A stretch of DNA of 57,902 nt from UBA4717 sp045536775. Lineage in GTDB: Bacteria; Bacillota; Clostridia; Oscillospirales; CAG-272. Below, piece by piece: positions 1 through 8,313 of the stretch. The stretch covers positions 1 through 57,902 of the forward strand of contig JAZSOD010000010.1 in assembly GCA_045536775.1 (NCBI GenBank), read 5' to 3'. The position numbers and the translations under genes were made by a program. The notes under the pieces are model-generated. The model had not been told where the DNA came from. It made no database searches and saw only the letters and a list, made by a program, of their open reading frames with translations. Within the stretch, counting starts at the first letter, position 1, and each line of letters begins with the position of its first letter.

Positions 1-152
1 GCGATCATACGAAGTGTTGTGGACTTACCGCATCCGGAAGGTCCTACGAAGATGATAAATTCCTTATCCTTGATGTCGAGGCAGAAGTCGGATACAGCCG
101 TTACTCCGCCGGGATACTTCTTGTAAATGTGTTTAAGTGAAAGGCTTGCCAT
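1..152 (-). CDS. ABC transporter ATP-binding protein, MalK/UgpC/MsmK type (N-terminal fragment)
   Basis: The gene runs off the left edge, so only about 50 N-terminal residues are visible. They begin MASLSLKHIYKKYPGG and reach the Walker A box GPSGCGKST, followed by TLRMI, which is typical of the ATPase subunit of carbohydrate ABC importers (CUT1 family) that energise several sugar permeases. The start is fixed by a strong ribosome binding site (AGGAGG) just upstream. The Q-loop, signature motif and the C-terminal regulatory domain that would prove a sugar-type ATPase lie outside the window. The role in sugar uptake is therefore inferred from the N-terminal sequence only. Confidence 0.8.
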   Translation of the reverse strand, partial: MASLSLKHIYKKYPGGVTAVSDFCLDIKDKEFIIFVGPSGCGKSTTLRMI

Positions 153-222
153 TTTTATTCCTCCTGTAATAAGCGGCTTTAATATTGCTGTGCCGCTGAA
201 AATTCAATTTTCTACGCATATT

Positions 223-231
223 ATTATAGCA
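223..231 (-). promoter_or_regulatory. Extended -10 promoter of the ABC ATPase gene
   Basis: On the minus strand a TGCTATAAT box (extended -10, TGnTATAAT) lies about 70 bases upstream of the ATPase start. No good -35 hexamer is present at 17 bases, which is common for extended -10 promoters. The rest of 153-364 holds no gene that I can support. Confidence 0.5.
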
Positions 232-364
232 AAAAAATCTCAAAATTGGAAGTGTCATTACTCCCGAATTTACAGTTGTCTTTTTGTGCATTTTGTCACA
301 AATTTCATAATAATTAGTTTACTTCGGGATGTTCAAAGCGAAACGCGTTCTAATTTATTAGAAT

Positions 365-2515
365 TTATCTTTTCATCGTAAGTGAGATTCTCTTTTTCTT
401 CATGTCGACATCCTTGACGGTTACGTCAACTATATCACCGACAGAGAGCACCTCGGACGGATGCTTTATAAACTTATTGGATATCTCGGAAATATGAACC
501 AGACCGTCTTGATGCACACCTATATCAACAAACGCGCCGAAGTCAATAACGTTTCTGACAGTACCCTTGAACTTCATTCCGGGCTTCAAGTCCTCCATAT
601 CCATAACGTCATCACGAAGTATGGGTGCGGGGAGCGAGTCACGAACGTCACGTCCCGGCTTTTCAAGCTCGGAAATGATGTCTGCAAGAGTAGGCTCACC
701 TATTCCAAGCTCGACCGCAACCTTGGAAAGTCCTGCCGCTGTCACCTTCTCCTTGATTCCCGCAAGCTTATTTTCAGCAACGTCATTTAACGTATAGCCG
801 AACATATCGAGCAGCTTTTCTGCGGCTTCGTACGACTCGGGGTGTACTCCCGTATTGTCAAGTATTTTCTTTGATGACGGCACTCTGAGGAAGCCGGCGC
901 ACTGCTCGTACGCCTTTGCGCCTATTCTCGGCACTTTGAGTATCTCGCTTCTCGATTTGAATTCGCCATTCTCTTCTCTGTATTTAACTATATTTTTTGC
1001 ACTTGTAGCGTTAATTCCCGCGATATATGAAAGGAGTGAATGCGACGCCGTGTTTACGTCAACGCCCACACTGTTAACGCAGTCCTCGACTACACCCGTG
1101 AGAGATTCGTCAAGTCTTGCAGGCTTCATATCGTGCTGATACTGTCCGACTCCTATCGACTTCGGATCTATCTTTACAAGCTCTGCAAGCGGGTCCTGAA
1201 GTCTGCGTGCTATGGATACTGCACTTCTCTGCGTAACGTCGAAATCGGGGAATTCATCGGTAGCGAGCTTGGACGCCGAGTAAACAGACGCGCCTGCCTC
1301 ACTTACCATAGCGTAGTGGATATCACCCGCAAGCTCCTTCAGGATATTAGCGATAAATATCTCGCTTTCCTTTGAAGCAGTACCGTTTCCTATTGCAATA
1401 AGCTCGACCTTCCACGTATTTATAAGACGCTTTACGATCTTCGCGCTCTCCTCAATTCTCTCCTGCGGCTTATGAGGATAGATAACGCCCGTGTCAAGCA
1501 CTTTGCCGGTCTTATCTACAACCGCAAGCTTACAGCCTGTTCTGTAGCCCGGGTCAAGACCGAGCACACACTTGCCCTTTACGGGCGGCTGCATAAGGAG
1601 GTGCTTAAGGTTGTCGGAAAAGAGCTTTATAGCACCTTCTCCCGCGCGGTCAAAGAGCATTGAGCGTATTTCGTTTTCGATAGACGGTGCGATGAGTCTT
1701 TGATAGCTGTCGATAACCGCGAAGCGCACGTATTTTGCCGCAGGGCTCTGATAATCGCTTATTACTGTATAGAGAAGGTAGTTGAGCACCACCTCAGCGG
1801 AAATATCCACCGACACCTTGAGGAACTCTTCCTTTTCTCCGCGGTTAAGCGCAAGCACTCTGTGGTCGGCAATACTCTTGGCTCCCTCGGAATACTCGTA
1901 GTACATTGAGTAGACCGAATCCTCGTCCTTTGCCGCCTTTGAGGTAATTACGCCGAAATCCCATGTCATTTCTCTGATTTCTTTTCTGTAATCGGCGTTA
2001 TCGGAGATATCCTCTGCGATGATATCGCAAGCGCCCGCAAACGCGTCTGCGGCAGTCTCTACGCCCTTTTCAAAGTCAACAAGCGATTCCGCAAGCTCGT
2101 CAAGCGTGGGAGAATACTCCTTTTGCATAAGCATAAGCGCTTCGGCAAGAGGCTCGAGTCCTCTTTCTCTCGCAATCGACGCTCTTGTGCGGCGCTTGGG
2201 CTTAAACGGTCTATATATGTCCTCGACCTCAGCAAGTATCTGAGCCGCATCTATTGCCTCGGCTATCTCGTCGGTCATCTTACCCTGCTCTGTTATAGAT
2301 GCGATGACCTCGGCCTTACGGGCTTCGAGATTTCTGAGATAAGTAAGTCTGTCAAACAGGTCGCGGAGTACCTCGTCGCTGAGTGAGCCAGTAACCTCTT
2401 TTCTGTATCTTGCAATAAACGGAATAGTATTTCCGTCGTCTATAAGAGCTACCGTCTTTTCAACCTGCTCGTCCTTTAGTCCAAGCTCCTCTGCAAGCTT
2501 TTTCAAAATGTCCAT
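365..2515 (-). CDS. tex: Tex family S1 RNA-binding transcription accessory protein
   Basis: A 716-residue protein covering the full Tex architecture: N-terminal helical HTH region, YqgF/RNase H-like domain around residue 318 (GLDPGYRTG, then GNGTASKESE), helix-hairpin-helix region (about 490-600, with SYIAGINATSAKNIV and LKVPRIGAKAYEQCAG) and a C-terminal S1 domain (about 628-700, GTVRNVIDFGAFVDIGVHQD). Tex proteins bind nucleic acids and affect transcription and ribosome-related processes; the exact role is still debated. It is the last gene of the minus-strand run that begins near fumA. The start is ATG with AAAGGA upstream. Length matches the family. Confidence 0.95.
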   Translation of the reverse strand: MDILKKLAEELGLKDEQVEKTVALIDDGNTIPFIARYRKEVTGSLSDEVLRDLFDRLTYLRNLEARKAEVIASITEQGKMTDEIAEAIDAAQILAEVEDIYRPFKPKRRTRASIARERGLEPLAEALMLMQKEYSPTLDELAESLVDFEKGVETAADAFAGACDIIAEDISDNADYRKEIREMTWDFGVITSKAAKDEDSVYSMYYEYSEGAKSIADHRVLALNRGEKEEFLKVSVDISAEVVLNYLLYTVISDYQSPAAKYVRFAVIDSYQRLIAPSIENEIRSMLFDRAGEGAIKLFSDNLKHLLMQPPVKGKCVLGLDPGYRTGCKLAVVDKTGKVLDTGVIYPHKPQERIEESAKIVKRLINTWKVELIAIGNGTASKESEIFIANILKELAGDIHYAMVSEAGASVYSASKLATDEFPDFDVTQRSAVSIARRLQDPLAELVKIDPKSIGVGQYQHDMKPARLDESLTGVVEDCVNSVGVDVNTASHSLLSYIAGINATSAKNIVKYREENGEFKSRSEILKVPRIGAKAYEQCAGFLRVPSSKKILDNTGVHPESYEAAEKLLDMFGYTLNDVAENKLAGIKEKVTAAGLSKVAVELGIGEPTLADIISELEKPGRDVRDSLPAPILRDDVMDMEDLKPGMKFKGTVRNVIDFGAFVDIGVHQDGLVHISEISNKFIKHPSEVLSVGDIVDVTVKDVDMKKKRISLTMKR

Positions 2516-2545
2516 TGTTTTGTAGTTCCTTTCGGTGATATGTGC

Positions 2546-3247
2546 TTATTTTTTGAACACGGTTTCTTCTTCGGGGGTAAGCTCTCTCCACTCTCCTCTG
2601 TCAAGCGCGGGGTCGAGAACTATTCCGCCGAAGCTGATACGTTCAAGATAGGTTATCTTATTGTCTATTGCGGCAAACATCCGCTTTATCTGATGATATT
2701 TTCCCTCTGTCAGCGTTATAATTCCGCTTTGCCGTCCCAGATCAAGCTCGAGCCTTGCGTCCTTTGTCACGTATCCGTCATCAAGCGTAATACCGTTCTG
2801 AAGCCGCAACGAGTCCTCCTCGCTTACGGGCGATTCACACTCAAAGCGATACCTTTTATCAACGTGATGCTTTGGCGAAAGCACTCTGTGCGCGCCCTCG
2901 CCGTCATTCGTGAGTATCACAAGGCCGAGTGTATTTTTATCAAGGCGTCCACACGGAAATAGCCCGAGTTTCGCGTACTTTTCGGGCACGAGGTCGAGCA
3001 CCGTTTTTTCTCTCGGGTCATCGGTCGCGCTTACGTAGCCCTCGGGCTTATTGAGGAGAAGGTACACGAACTCCTTGTATATTATTCTTTCTCCCCGATA
3101 GGTCAGAGTGTCGCGCTCGGGGTCTATATGTATATCCGAACGGCGCACAACGGCACCGTTTACGGTTATCTCTCCCCTTTTCGCCGCCTTCGCGGCATCA
3201 CTTCGGCTCGCGGCTCCGACCGTTGTCAGTATTTTGTCTATTCTCAT
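2546..3247 (-). CDS. RsuA/RluB-family pseudouridine synthase
   Basis: A 233-residue protein with an N-terminal S4 RNA-binding domain (MRIDKILTTVGAASRSDA) and the RsuA-type catalytic domain. The catalytic aspartate is in GRLDKNTLG, near residue 102. The family converts specific uridines in rRNA to pseudouridine; RsuA itself modifies U516 of 16S rRNA (E. coli numbering), and this short form with a single S4 domain resembles RsuA more than RluB. I chose the ATG at 3247 because GGAG lies 7 bases upstream; a TTG codon two codons earlier is less well placed. It is followed by tex, only 30 bases away. Confidence 0.9.
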   Translation of the reverse strand: MRIDKILTTVGAASRSDAAKAAKRGEITVNGAVVRRSDIHIDPERDTLTYRGERIIYKEFVYLLLNKPEGYVSATDDPREKTVLDLVPEKYAKLGLFPCGRLDKNTLGLVILTNDGEGAHRVLSPKHHVDKRYRFECESPVSEEDSLRLQNGITLDDGYVTKDARLELDLGRQSGIITLTEGKYHQIKRMFAAIDNKITYLERISFGGIVLDPALDRGEWRELTPEEETVFKK

Positions 3248-3266
3248 AATCAAGCTCCGTTGGTTC

Positions 3267-3374
3267 TCAAAACCTCACCGTACTCACTATAATGTTTCCG
3301 ACTATGATAGCCGCCACGGTAAATACCGCGAGCGAAATATAGAACGCGCTTTTGAAATCACTTTGTTTTTTCAT
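3267..3374 (-). CDS. Small single-pass membrane peptide (35 aa)
   Basis: Not recognised. A 35-residue ORF reads MKKQSDFKSAFYISLAVF and continues through a hydrophobic stretch (AVFTVAAIIVGNIIV) to the end STVRF. This is a short charged N-terminus followed by one predicted membrane helix. A GGAG ribosome binding site lies 5 bases before its ATG. It fits exactly into the gap between the serine-hydrolase gene (stop at 3423) and the pseudouridine synthase, on the same strand, so it is probably co-transcribed. It is small enough to be missed by ordinary gene callers. No function can be assigned. Confidence 0.6.
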   Translation of the reverse strand: MKKQSDFKSAFYISLAVFTVAAIIVGNIIVSTVRF

Positions 3375-3422
3375 AACTTCTCCGAGCATTTTTTATTATT
3401 ATGCCCGATTATTCCCTCCGTA

Positions 3423-4769
3423 TTACGCGAGAGTGTTATGAAAACCCGAGATCTTCTTGAAAATTTCTCTTATATACGCGTCCGCCTTCGCTCCGCCAGA
3501 GTCCATGTTTGTAAAAACTATCGCTATATAAGGTCTGTCGCCGTAGACGATCGCCGCATCGTGATACGCGTTCTCGTCCCAGCCGTATTTATGTATGGAG
3601 TTCGGCAAAACAAGCTTTGAGAGCACCGTGTGCGCAGAGCCCGCAAGAGTTTCGCGTACAAATTCGCCGTACTCCTCGTTTTCAATAGTGAAATAGTATA
3701 TCTCCTTAAAGAGCTTGCCCGCTTCGTTTACCGTGAGATTCATTTCGTAGGTAAGCGGCGCTTTCACCCCGTGCTTACGAACAAAATCATAATACCATTT
3801 GTTGGTAAAGTTCTTTTTTATAAGTCTGAATGCAATATTATCGCTGTTTTTAAGCGCGAATGTAAATAGCTCGGAAAACTCCACCTGTGTACCGAGAGGC
3901 TCATCCTTGAGCACTCCCGATCCTTCAACCGCGGTGTTTTCCTCGTCAAGAACTATAGTCTTATCAAGATCAAACATCTCGGCAAGCTTTTCGGCACTGT
4001 ATCTCTCGTCCTTGGGATCGGGCTTTATATTCCCGTTTTTGTATTCCGTGCAGGCATCAAGGACCGCCGTTATATACGGTGCCTTCATTACACTCGCCGA
4101 GTCAAAGACCATATCTCCGTTATAAGAATACTTATAACCTGTGACAAGGTCCTCGTAATAGACCGCTATTGTAGGGACTTCCGCATCCTGCTCGCCCTCT
4201 TTTAGAAGCTCAGACAATGACATTTCGGGGTCATACTCATCACCAAGCGTTTCCTTTGCATCATTCACGTACTTTTCGGCGTCTACCCATACGTGATCAA
4301 CTACGTCGCTTCCTTCCTCCAGCTCGCTCTTTAACTTTTCAAGCTCCTCTTCGGTAAGCTTTACGCGCAAGAGAGGAGAGCTGTTCTCAATATACCCTTC
4401 TATGCTATCGAGGTTGGCTTTTACCGATGAAAAATCAAGCCCCTTCTGCTTTCGCCGCTTTTCCATTTCAAGAGAAAGCTTATCGGAAAGCGCGGTCTTT
4501 TCGGCAAGAGCATTTTCGAGCTCTGAGATCCGTCCCTCGTAGAATTCTCCGCCCGCCTTGAGGTCTGCAAGCAGCTTTGTATTTTCGCCTTTTGTGAAAT
4601 CAAGCTCGTTGCCAAGCTCTGTTATGTTTGCCTTTGCCTCATCAAGCTCCGACGCAAGTACGTTTGAATTGACTTCTTCTTTTTTTAAGTCCATAGAAGT
4701 CAATACAAGTGCTATTGCGAGCCCTGTTATTGCAACAACGGCAAGTATCGCTAAAATTTTATTTTTCAT
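3423..4769 (-). CDS. Membrane-anchored class A beta-lactamase-fold serine hydrolase
   Basis: A 448-residue protein. Residues 5-25 form an N-terminal membrane helix or uncleaved signal, about 30-110 are a charged, probably coiled-coil spacer, and the rest is a beta-lactamase/transpeptidase-like domain. The active-site tetrad S-V-M-K (DSASVMKAPY) is near residue 226 and the SDN motif (KNSDNIAF) near 310. The usual KTG triad appears as K-Y-G (HKYGWDENAYHDAAIVYG), so the third motif is degenerate. Family members of this type act outside the cell on peptidoglycan or beta-lactams; the substrate here is unknown. The ATG directly abuts the fumA stop (TAAATG), which implies translational coupling. Confidence 0.85.
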   Translation of the reverse strand: MKNKILAILAVVAITGLAIALVLTSMDLKKEEVNSNVLASELDEAKANITELGNELDFTKGENTKLLADLKAGGEFYEGRISELENALAEKTALSDKLSLEMEKRRKQKGLDFSSVKANLDSIEGYIENSSPLLRVKLTEEELEKLKSELEEGSDVVDHVWVDAEKYVNDAKETLGDEYDPEMSLSELLKEGEQDAEVPTIAVYYEDLVTGYKYSYNGDMVFDSASVMKAPYITAVLDACTEYKNGNIKPDPKDERYSAEKLAEMFDLDKTIVLDEENTAVEGSGVLKDEPLGTQVEFSELFTFALKNSDNIAFRLIKKNFTNKWYYDFVRKHGVKAPLTYEMNLTVNEAGKLFKEIYYFTIENEEYGEFVRETLAGSAHTVLSKLVLPNSIHKYGWDENAYHDAAIVYGDRPYIAIVFTNMDSGGAKADAYIREIFKKISGFHNTLA

Positions 4770-5612
4770 TTATATTACTGCTTCCTTATGTCTTGCCACG
4801 TGGCAATTTATGTTTACCGCTACGGGAAGTCCCGCTATGTGCGTAGGATACCACTCCGTTTTTACTGCAAGTGCCGTGGTGTCTCCACCAAAGCCCTGCG
4901 GACCTATATCAAGCTTATTCAGCGCCTCGAGTATTTTTTCTTCAAGCGCCGCATATTTCGGGTTTTCCGTAACAGATGATACGTCACGTGCAAGGGCTTT
5001 CTTTGCAAGATACGCCGCGTATTCAAACGTGCCGCCGATACCCACTCCCACAACAACGGGGGGACATGGATTGCTTCCTGCCAATCTTACCGTATCCACC
5101 ACGAAGTCGATAATATCCTGCTCTGACGCAGACGGAGTGAACATTCTGATCCTGCTCATATTCTCACTGCCAAAGCCCTTAGGTGCGGCGGTAAGCTTGA
5201 TCTTATCGCCTTTAACGAGTCTTGTATGTATTATCGCAGGGGTGTTGTCATTCGTGTTGACTCTATCGAAAAGCGGACATCTGACTACGGATTTGCGAAG
5301 GTAGCCTTCGTCATAGGCGCGTCTGACTCCGTCGTTTACCGCCTTCTCAAAGTCACCGACTATATGCACGTCAACTCCCACCTCTGCAAACACAACCGCC
5401 ATTCCCGTATCTTGACAAATTGGAATATTGAGGCTCACTGCCGCGTCCAGATTATCCTCCATACTCTTAAGTATGCTCTTTGCAAGAGGATTTGTTTCGC
5501 GGGTCTGTGCACCGCGAACAAGAGCCTCTGTATCCTCCGGCAGCTTATAGCAGGCAGAGATAAACAACTCTCTCACCGTGTCGCTTATTTGCTTTTCGCT
5601 TATTTCTCTCAT
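4770..5612 (-). CDS. Fumarate hydratase class I, alpha subunit (TtdA/FumA N-terminal type)
   Basis: A 280-residue protein beginning MREISEKQISDTVREL. The iron-sulfur-type hydratase alpha domain is clear: NIPICQDTGMAVVF near residue 66 supplies one cluster cysteine, and GKSVVRCPLF-like and PCPPVVVGVGIGGTFE-type segments follow (the latter near residue 180). These enzymes interconvert fumarate and malate, or dehydrate tartrate, using a [4Fe-4S] cluster, normally with a separate beta subunit. No beta-subunit gene is adjacent; the next gene is the serine hydrolase. I prefer the ATG at 5612 over an in-frame codon at 5657 because CGGAG lies 5 bases before it. Confidence 0.9.
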   Translation of the reverse strand: MREISEKQISDTVRELFISACYKLPEDTEALVRGAQTRETNPLAKSILKSMEDNLDAAVSLNIPICQDTGMAVVFAEVGVDVHIVGDFEKAVNDGVRRAYDEGYLRKSVVRCPLFDRVNTNDNTPAIIHTRLVKGDKIKLTAAPKGFGSENMSRIRMFTPSASEQDIIDFVVDTVRLAGSNPCPPVVVGVGIGGTFEYAAYLAKKALARDVSSVTENPKYAALEEKILEALNKLDIGPQGFGGDTTALAVKTEWYPTHIAGLPVAVNINCHVARHKEAVI

Positions 5613-5709
5613 ATATACTCCGTTCACCACGCCGTCGCGGCACAAGATCATTTTCAAAAAATAAAAGCCGTATATGCAAGAAGAATTCCTTACATATACA
5701 GCAATCAGA

Positions 5710-5988
5710 TCAGTTTACAATAAAAAACACTTCTTCAGGGAAACAATAATCAAGTTTTTCTTTGGCAACGCTTATTATATACTCCTTATCAAAGGGTGCA
5801 TTGCACTTGTTCTCAAGCTCATCTACTTCTGCGGAATAATATTCGATTTCCTCTTTGAGCGTTTCCTGATAAGCCTTCTGATGCGAATACTCGATTCTGT
5901 AGCTGACGATCTTCACGATGCAAAAAAGTACCGCGACCGCGATCACTATCTTTGCGGTGATGCCGATTTTTTTTGCGCCCGTTTTCAT
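5710..5988 (-). CDS. divIC: DivIC/FtsL-like septum formation initiator
   Basis: A 92-residue protein: a short cytoplasmic N-terminus (MKTGAKKIG), one membrane helix (about 10-28, AKIVIAVAVLFCIVKIV), then an extracytoplasmic coiled coil and a short C-terminal segment. This is the DivIC/FtsB plan, in which the protein joins FtsL and DivIB in the divisome. The ATG at 5988 has an AGGAGG site 6 bases upstream. Position confirms the call: it closes a yabO-yabP-yabQ-divIC cluster conserved in spore-forming Firmicutes. The yabQ frame continues 170 bases into this gene. Confidence 0.85.
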   Translation of the reverse strand: MKTGAKKIGITAKIVIAVAVLFCIVKIVSYRIEYSHQKAYQETLKEEIEYYSAEVDELENKCNAPFDKEYIISVAKEKLDYCFPEEVFFIVN

Positions 5989-6622
5989 AACCGTCCTCCT
6001 TTTTGCTTCCTTCACATGAGTATCCAAACAATTTTTCAGACAGGACCGTAAGCCTTTTGGCAAGAGCTTTCGACCTGACCGTAACAATTCTTAATTTAAG
6101 GGTTTCAACAGGTACCGATATTGTCCTATGCGTTACTTTTATAAAAGGAGTAACCAACCTGTAAACCAAAAACGCCGAGATGAGTCTGAACAGCGAGATT
6201 ATGATGCCCGAGGTGAACGCGATCGTTCTGCCGACCGTGTTATAGTACGCGGCAAATCCGATTATCACCGAAATCAAAACATACAGTCTCGGCTGACCGT
6301 AGTTAGCCTGATACAAAAACACGACGCTCACAACCGAGGTTGCAAGAAAAAACATAACGTCGCACGTAAAGACCACGATAAAGTCAAGCCGCGCTTGAAT
6401 ACCTCCGGTCCGCCGTACGCAAGTGTTATCGCCACGTGAACGTATGCGCAAAATAAGGTCTTCTATGCGCTCAAAGCGCACCTTCGACTGTGTGCCGCGT
6501 CCTAAAGTAAACGCTATCCGTATGACTCTGAAAACGTCATAGACAGCGCCTATGAGTACACCGACAAGCACCGCATAAACAAACAAAGCCGTCTGCTCAT
6601 ACAGCGATACGTCAAACGCCAT
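5819..6622 (-). CDS. yabQ: Spore cortex biosynthesis protein YabQ
   Basis: A 267-residue ORF with four to five hydrophobic helices in the first 160 residues (for example VYAVLVGVLIGAVYDVFRVI and FIVVFTCDVMFFLATSVVSV). This matches YabQ, an integral membrane protein of the mother cell needed for spore cortex formation. Its ATG overlaps the yabP stop (TGATG). The last 57 codons run in another frame over the first 170 bases of divIC and read as arginine-rich, low-complexity sequence. The natural end is probably near residue 210, close to the family's usual length. Either a one-base change removed the normal stop or the overlap is genuine. Confidence 0.85.
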   Translation of the reverse strand: MAFDVSLYEQTALFVYAVLVGVLIGAVYDVFRVIRIAFTLGRGTQSKVRFERIEDLILRIRSRGDNTCVRRTGGIQARLDFIVVFTCDVMFFLATSVVSVVFLYQANYGQPRLYVLISVIIGFAAYYNTVGRTIAFTSGIIISLFRLISAFLVYRLVTPFIKVTHRTISVPVETLKLRIVTVRSKALAKRLTVLSEKLFGYSCEGSKKEDGYENGRKKNRHHRKDSDRGRGTFLHREDRQLQNRVFASEGLSGNAQRGNRILFRRSR

Positions 6623-6894
6623 CAGCCTGCCGCCTTCTTAAACAAACCTCCGCGTTTTACGGTCGGTTCCGTATAATAAAGCGAATCCACCTTGCCCGAC
6701 ACCGAGAGTATTCCCGTGTCAACGTCAAGCCTCGATATATGCAAACTGCTGCCTTCAATGTTCAGTATGCCCATAACGGTTTTGACTGCGAGTGCGCTCT
6801 CGTCAAAGCCAAGAACGTCTTCCACTCCGCTTATTATAAGCTCTGTCCGAGCCTTCAGCCTTACCTCGTGCTCACGCGCTTCATTATTCTCCAT
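6622..6894 (-). CDS. yabP: Sporulation protein YabP
   Basis: A 90-residue protein of the YabP/YqfC family, with the typical mainly beta core (RTELIISGVEDVLGFDE, then ILNIEGSSLHISRLDVD). YabP is required with YabQ for cortex assembly at the outer forespore membrane. Length and order (yabO, yabP, yabQ, divIC) fit the conserved cluster. The stop overlaps the yabQ start by one base, which suggests coupled translation. Confidence 0.9.
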   Translation of the reverse strand: MENNEAREHEVRLKARTELIISGVEDVLGFDESALAVKTVMGILNIEGSSLHISRLDVDTGILSVSGKVDSLYYTEPTVKRGGLFKKAAG

Positions 6895-6958
6895 AATATC
6901 CTGCTCCGTTCGTGTTTCTTTGCTTCATCTTATGCGAACGAAAGCGGTGATATTACTT

Positions 6959-7207
6959 TTACTCGTGAGTCAGCACCTCATAAAGCGAGGCTGCGTCGCT
7001 CTTTGCCACGGTCTCACGTACATCAAGAACACGAATTCGGAGAGTTTTCTCTCCGAATCGTATCTCGATTACGTCGTTTTCTTTGACATCGTATGACGCC
7101 TTAGCACGTCTTCCGTTAACGGTAACGTGCTCTGCGTCGCAGGCATCGTTGGCAACCGTGCGCCTCTTAATTATGCGCGATACCTTTAAGAACTTGTCAA
7201 GACGCAT
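6959..7207 (-). CDS. yabO: S4-domain RNA-binding protein, YabO/HslR (Hsp15-like)
   Basis: An 82-residue protein that is almost entirely one S4 domain: MRLDKFLKVSRIIKRRTVAN, then VTVNGRRAKASYDVKENDVI. Family members bind structured RNA; Hsp15 rescues stalled 50S subunits, while the Bacillus YabO role is unproven. It lies 7 bases after the hup stop and 64 bases before yabP on the same strand. Confidence 0.9.
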   Translation of the reverse strand: MRLDKFLKVSRIIKRRTVANDACDAEHVTVNGRRAKASYDVKENDVIEIRFGEKTLRIRVLDVRETVAKSDAASLYEVLTHE

Positions 7208-7214
7208 TTTTTGC

Positions 7215-7490
7215 TTACTTGTTTACCTTTGCCTTGAGTGCAGAACCTGCAGAGAAAGATACGCCCTTGGATGCTGCGATAGTCATAGCCTTACCTGTCT
7301 GGGGGTTACGTCCCTGACGAGCTGCTCTTGTCTTAACGCCGAATGTACCAAAACCAACGAGCTGAACCTTATCGCCTGCTACGAGAGCGTTTTCGATGGA
7401 TGCGAATACAGCGTTAACTGCCTTTTCGCTTTCTGTCTTCTTAAGACCGGATGCTGCTGCTACTGCTTCGATTAACTGTGTCTTGTTCAT
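7215..7490 (-). CDS. hup: HU family DNA-binding protein
   Basis: A 91-residue nucleoid protein: MNKTQLIEAVAAASGLKKTE at the start, the beta-arm region GFGTFGVKTRAARQGRNPQTG around residues 46-66, and a short C-terminal helix. HU dimers bend and compact DNA. All the expected arm residues (RxGRNPxTG) are present. It has its own strong promoter upstream and lies in the usual Clostridia position between mazG and yabO. Confidence 0.95.
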   Translation of the reverse strand: MNKTQLIEAVAAASGLKKTESEKAVNAVFASIENALVAGDKVQLVGFGTFGVKTRAARQGRNPQTGKAMTIAASKGVSFSAGSALKAKVNK

Positions 7491-7562
7491 TTTGATTAAC
7501 CCTTTCTGATGAAAAATTTTTTGTCCTGATTAAGTAATTTTCATTACAATATCGGTAGTTTT

Positions 7563-7591
7563 ATTATATCATTATTTTTACTGAATATCAA
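7563..7591 (-). promoter_or_regulatory. Sigma-A promoter of hup
   Basis: Minus strand: -35 TTGATA (7586-7591), 17-base spacer, -10 TATAAT (7563-7568), about 73 bases before the hup start. Hexamers are near consensus, as expected for an abundant nucleoid protein; the transcript probably continues into yabO-yabP-yabQ-divIC. Confidence 0.8.
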
Positions 7592-7640
7592 GAGTATTCA
7601 CCAATATTTTTTGCTTTTTTTGCACAGAAATCAAGCTTTT

Positions 7641-8303
7641 TTACCTTTTTTTGTAAATATTTACCGTCTCTTTACATTTACTGTCAAGAATTTCCTCGAG
7701 ATCGACTCCGCTGCGGGCTGCGCTCTCACAAATTTTCATTAGAATTTCCGCGTATTCCGCCCCGTTCAAGCCATCAAATTCGGTACCCTTGGCACACAGG
7801 CTTACACCTGATTTTGACGCCTTTTTTATCATCTTCTGAGCTTTCATAAGTGACGGCAGAGTTGTGGGAACGGAGGCAAGCACGTCGCCTATATCCTTGT
7901 GTCCCTTTTCCTCTCTTTTGATCGCGTCCCAGTTAACGATAACCTTTTCGGGAGTTTCTGCACAAACGTCACCAAAAACGTGAGGGTGGCGGTTAACAAG
8001 CTTTTTGCAGACGCCGTTTATGACGTCGCTCATCTCAAATCTGCCCCACTCCCTTTCCATCTCGGTATGAAACACGACCTGCATCATTACGTCGCCAAGC
8101 TCCTCGCAAAGAAGAACGGGATTATCGGTATCTATTGCCTCGGCAACCTCGTAGGTCTCTTCTATAAAGTTTTTTCTTATGCTTTTATGATCCTGCTCCC
8201 TATCCCACAAACATCCCTCGGGCGAGCGCAGTATTCTCATTATGCTCTGCAGATCGTCGAACGTATAGCTCTCTTTATTTTTGAGTTCCTTTATTTTGTC
8301 CAT
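7641..8303 (-). CDS. mazG: Nucleoside triphosphate pyrophosphohydrolase MazG
   Basis: A 220-residue protein with the MazG all-alpha NTP pyrophosphatase fold: WDREQDHKSIRKNFIEETYE carries the first acidic pair, and EELGDVMMQVVFH the ExxxD metal motif near residue 70. A second MazG-like half follows. It hydrolyses NTPs to NMPs, cleansing nucleotide pools. Clostridia often carry it next to spoVB, as here (10-base gap). In Bacillus the homologue YabN is fused to a methylase domain; this one is the short free-standing form. Confidence 0.92.
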   Translation of the reverse strand: MDKIKELKNKESYTFDDLQSIMRILRSPEGCLWDREQDHKSIRKNFIEETYEVAEAIDTDNPVLLCEELGDVMMQVVFHTEMEREWGRFEMSDVINGVCKKLVNRHPHVFGDVCAETPEKVIVNWDAIKREEKGHKDIGDVLASVPTTLPSLMKAQKMIKKASKSGVSLCAKGTEFDGLNGAEYAEILMKICESAARSGVDLEEILDSKCKETVNIYKKR

Positions 8304-8313
8304 TTTATTTGCC

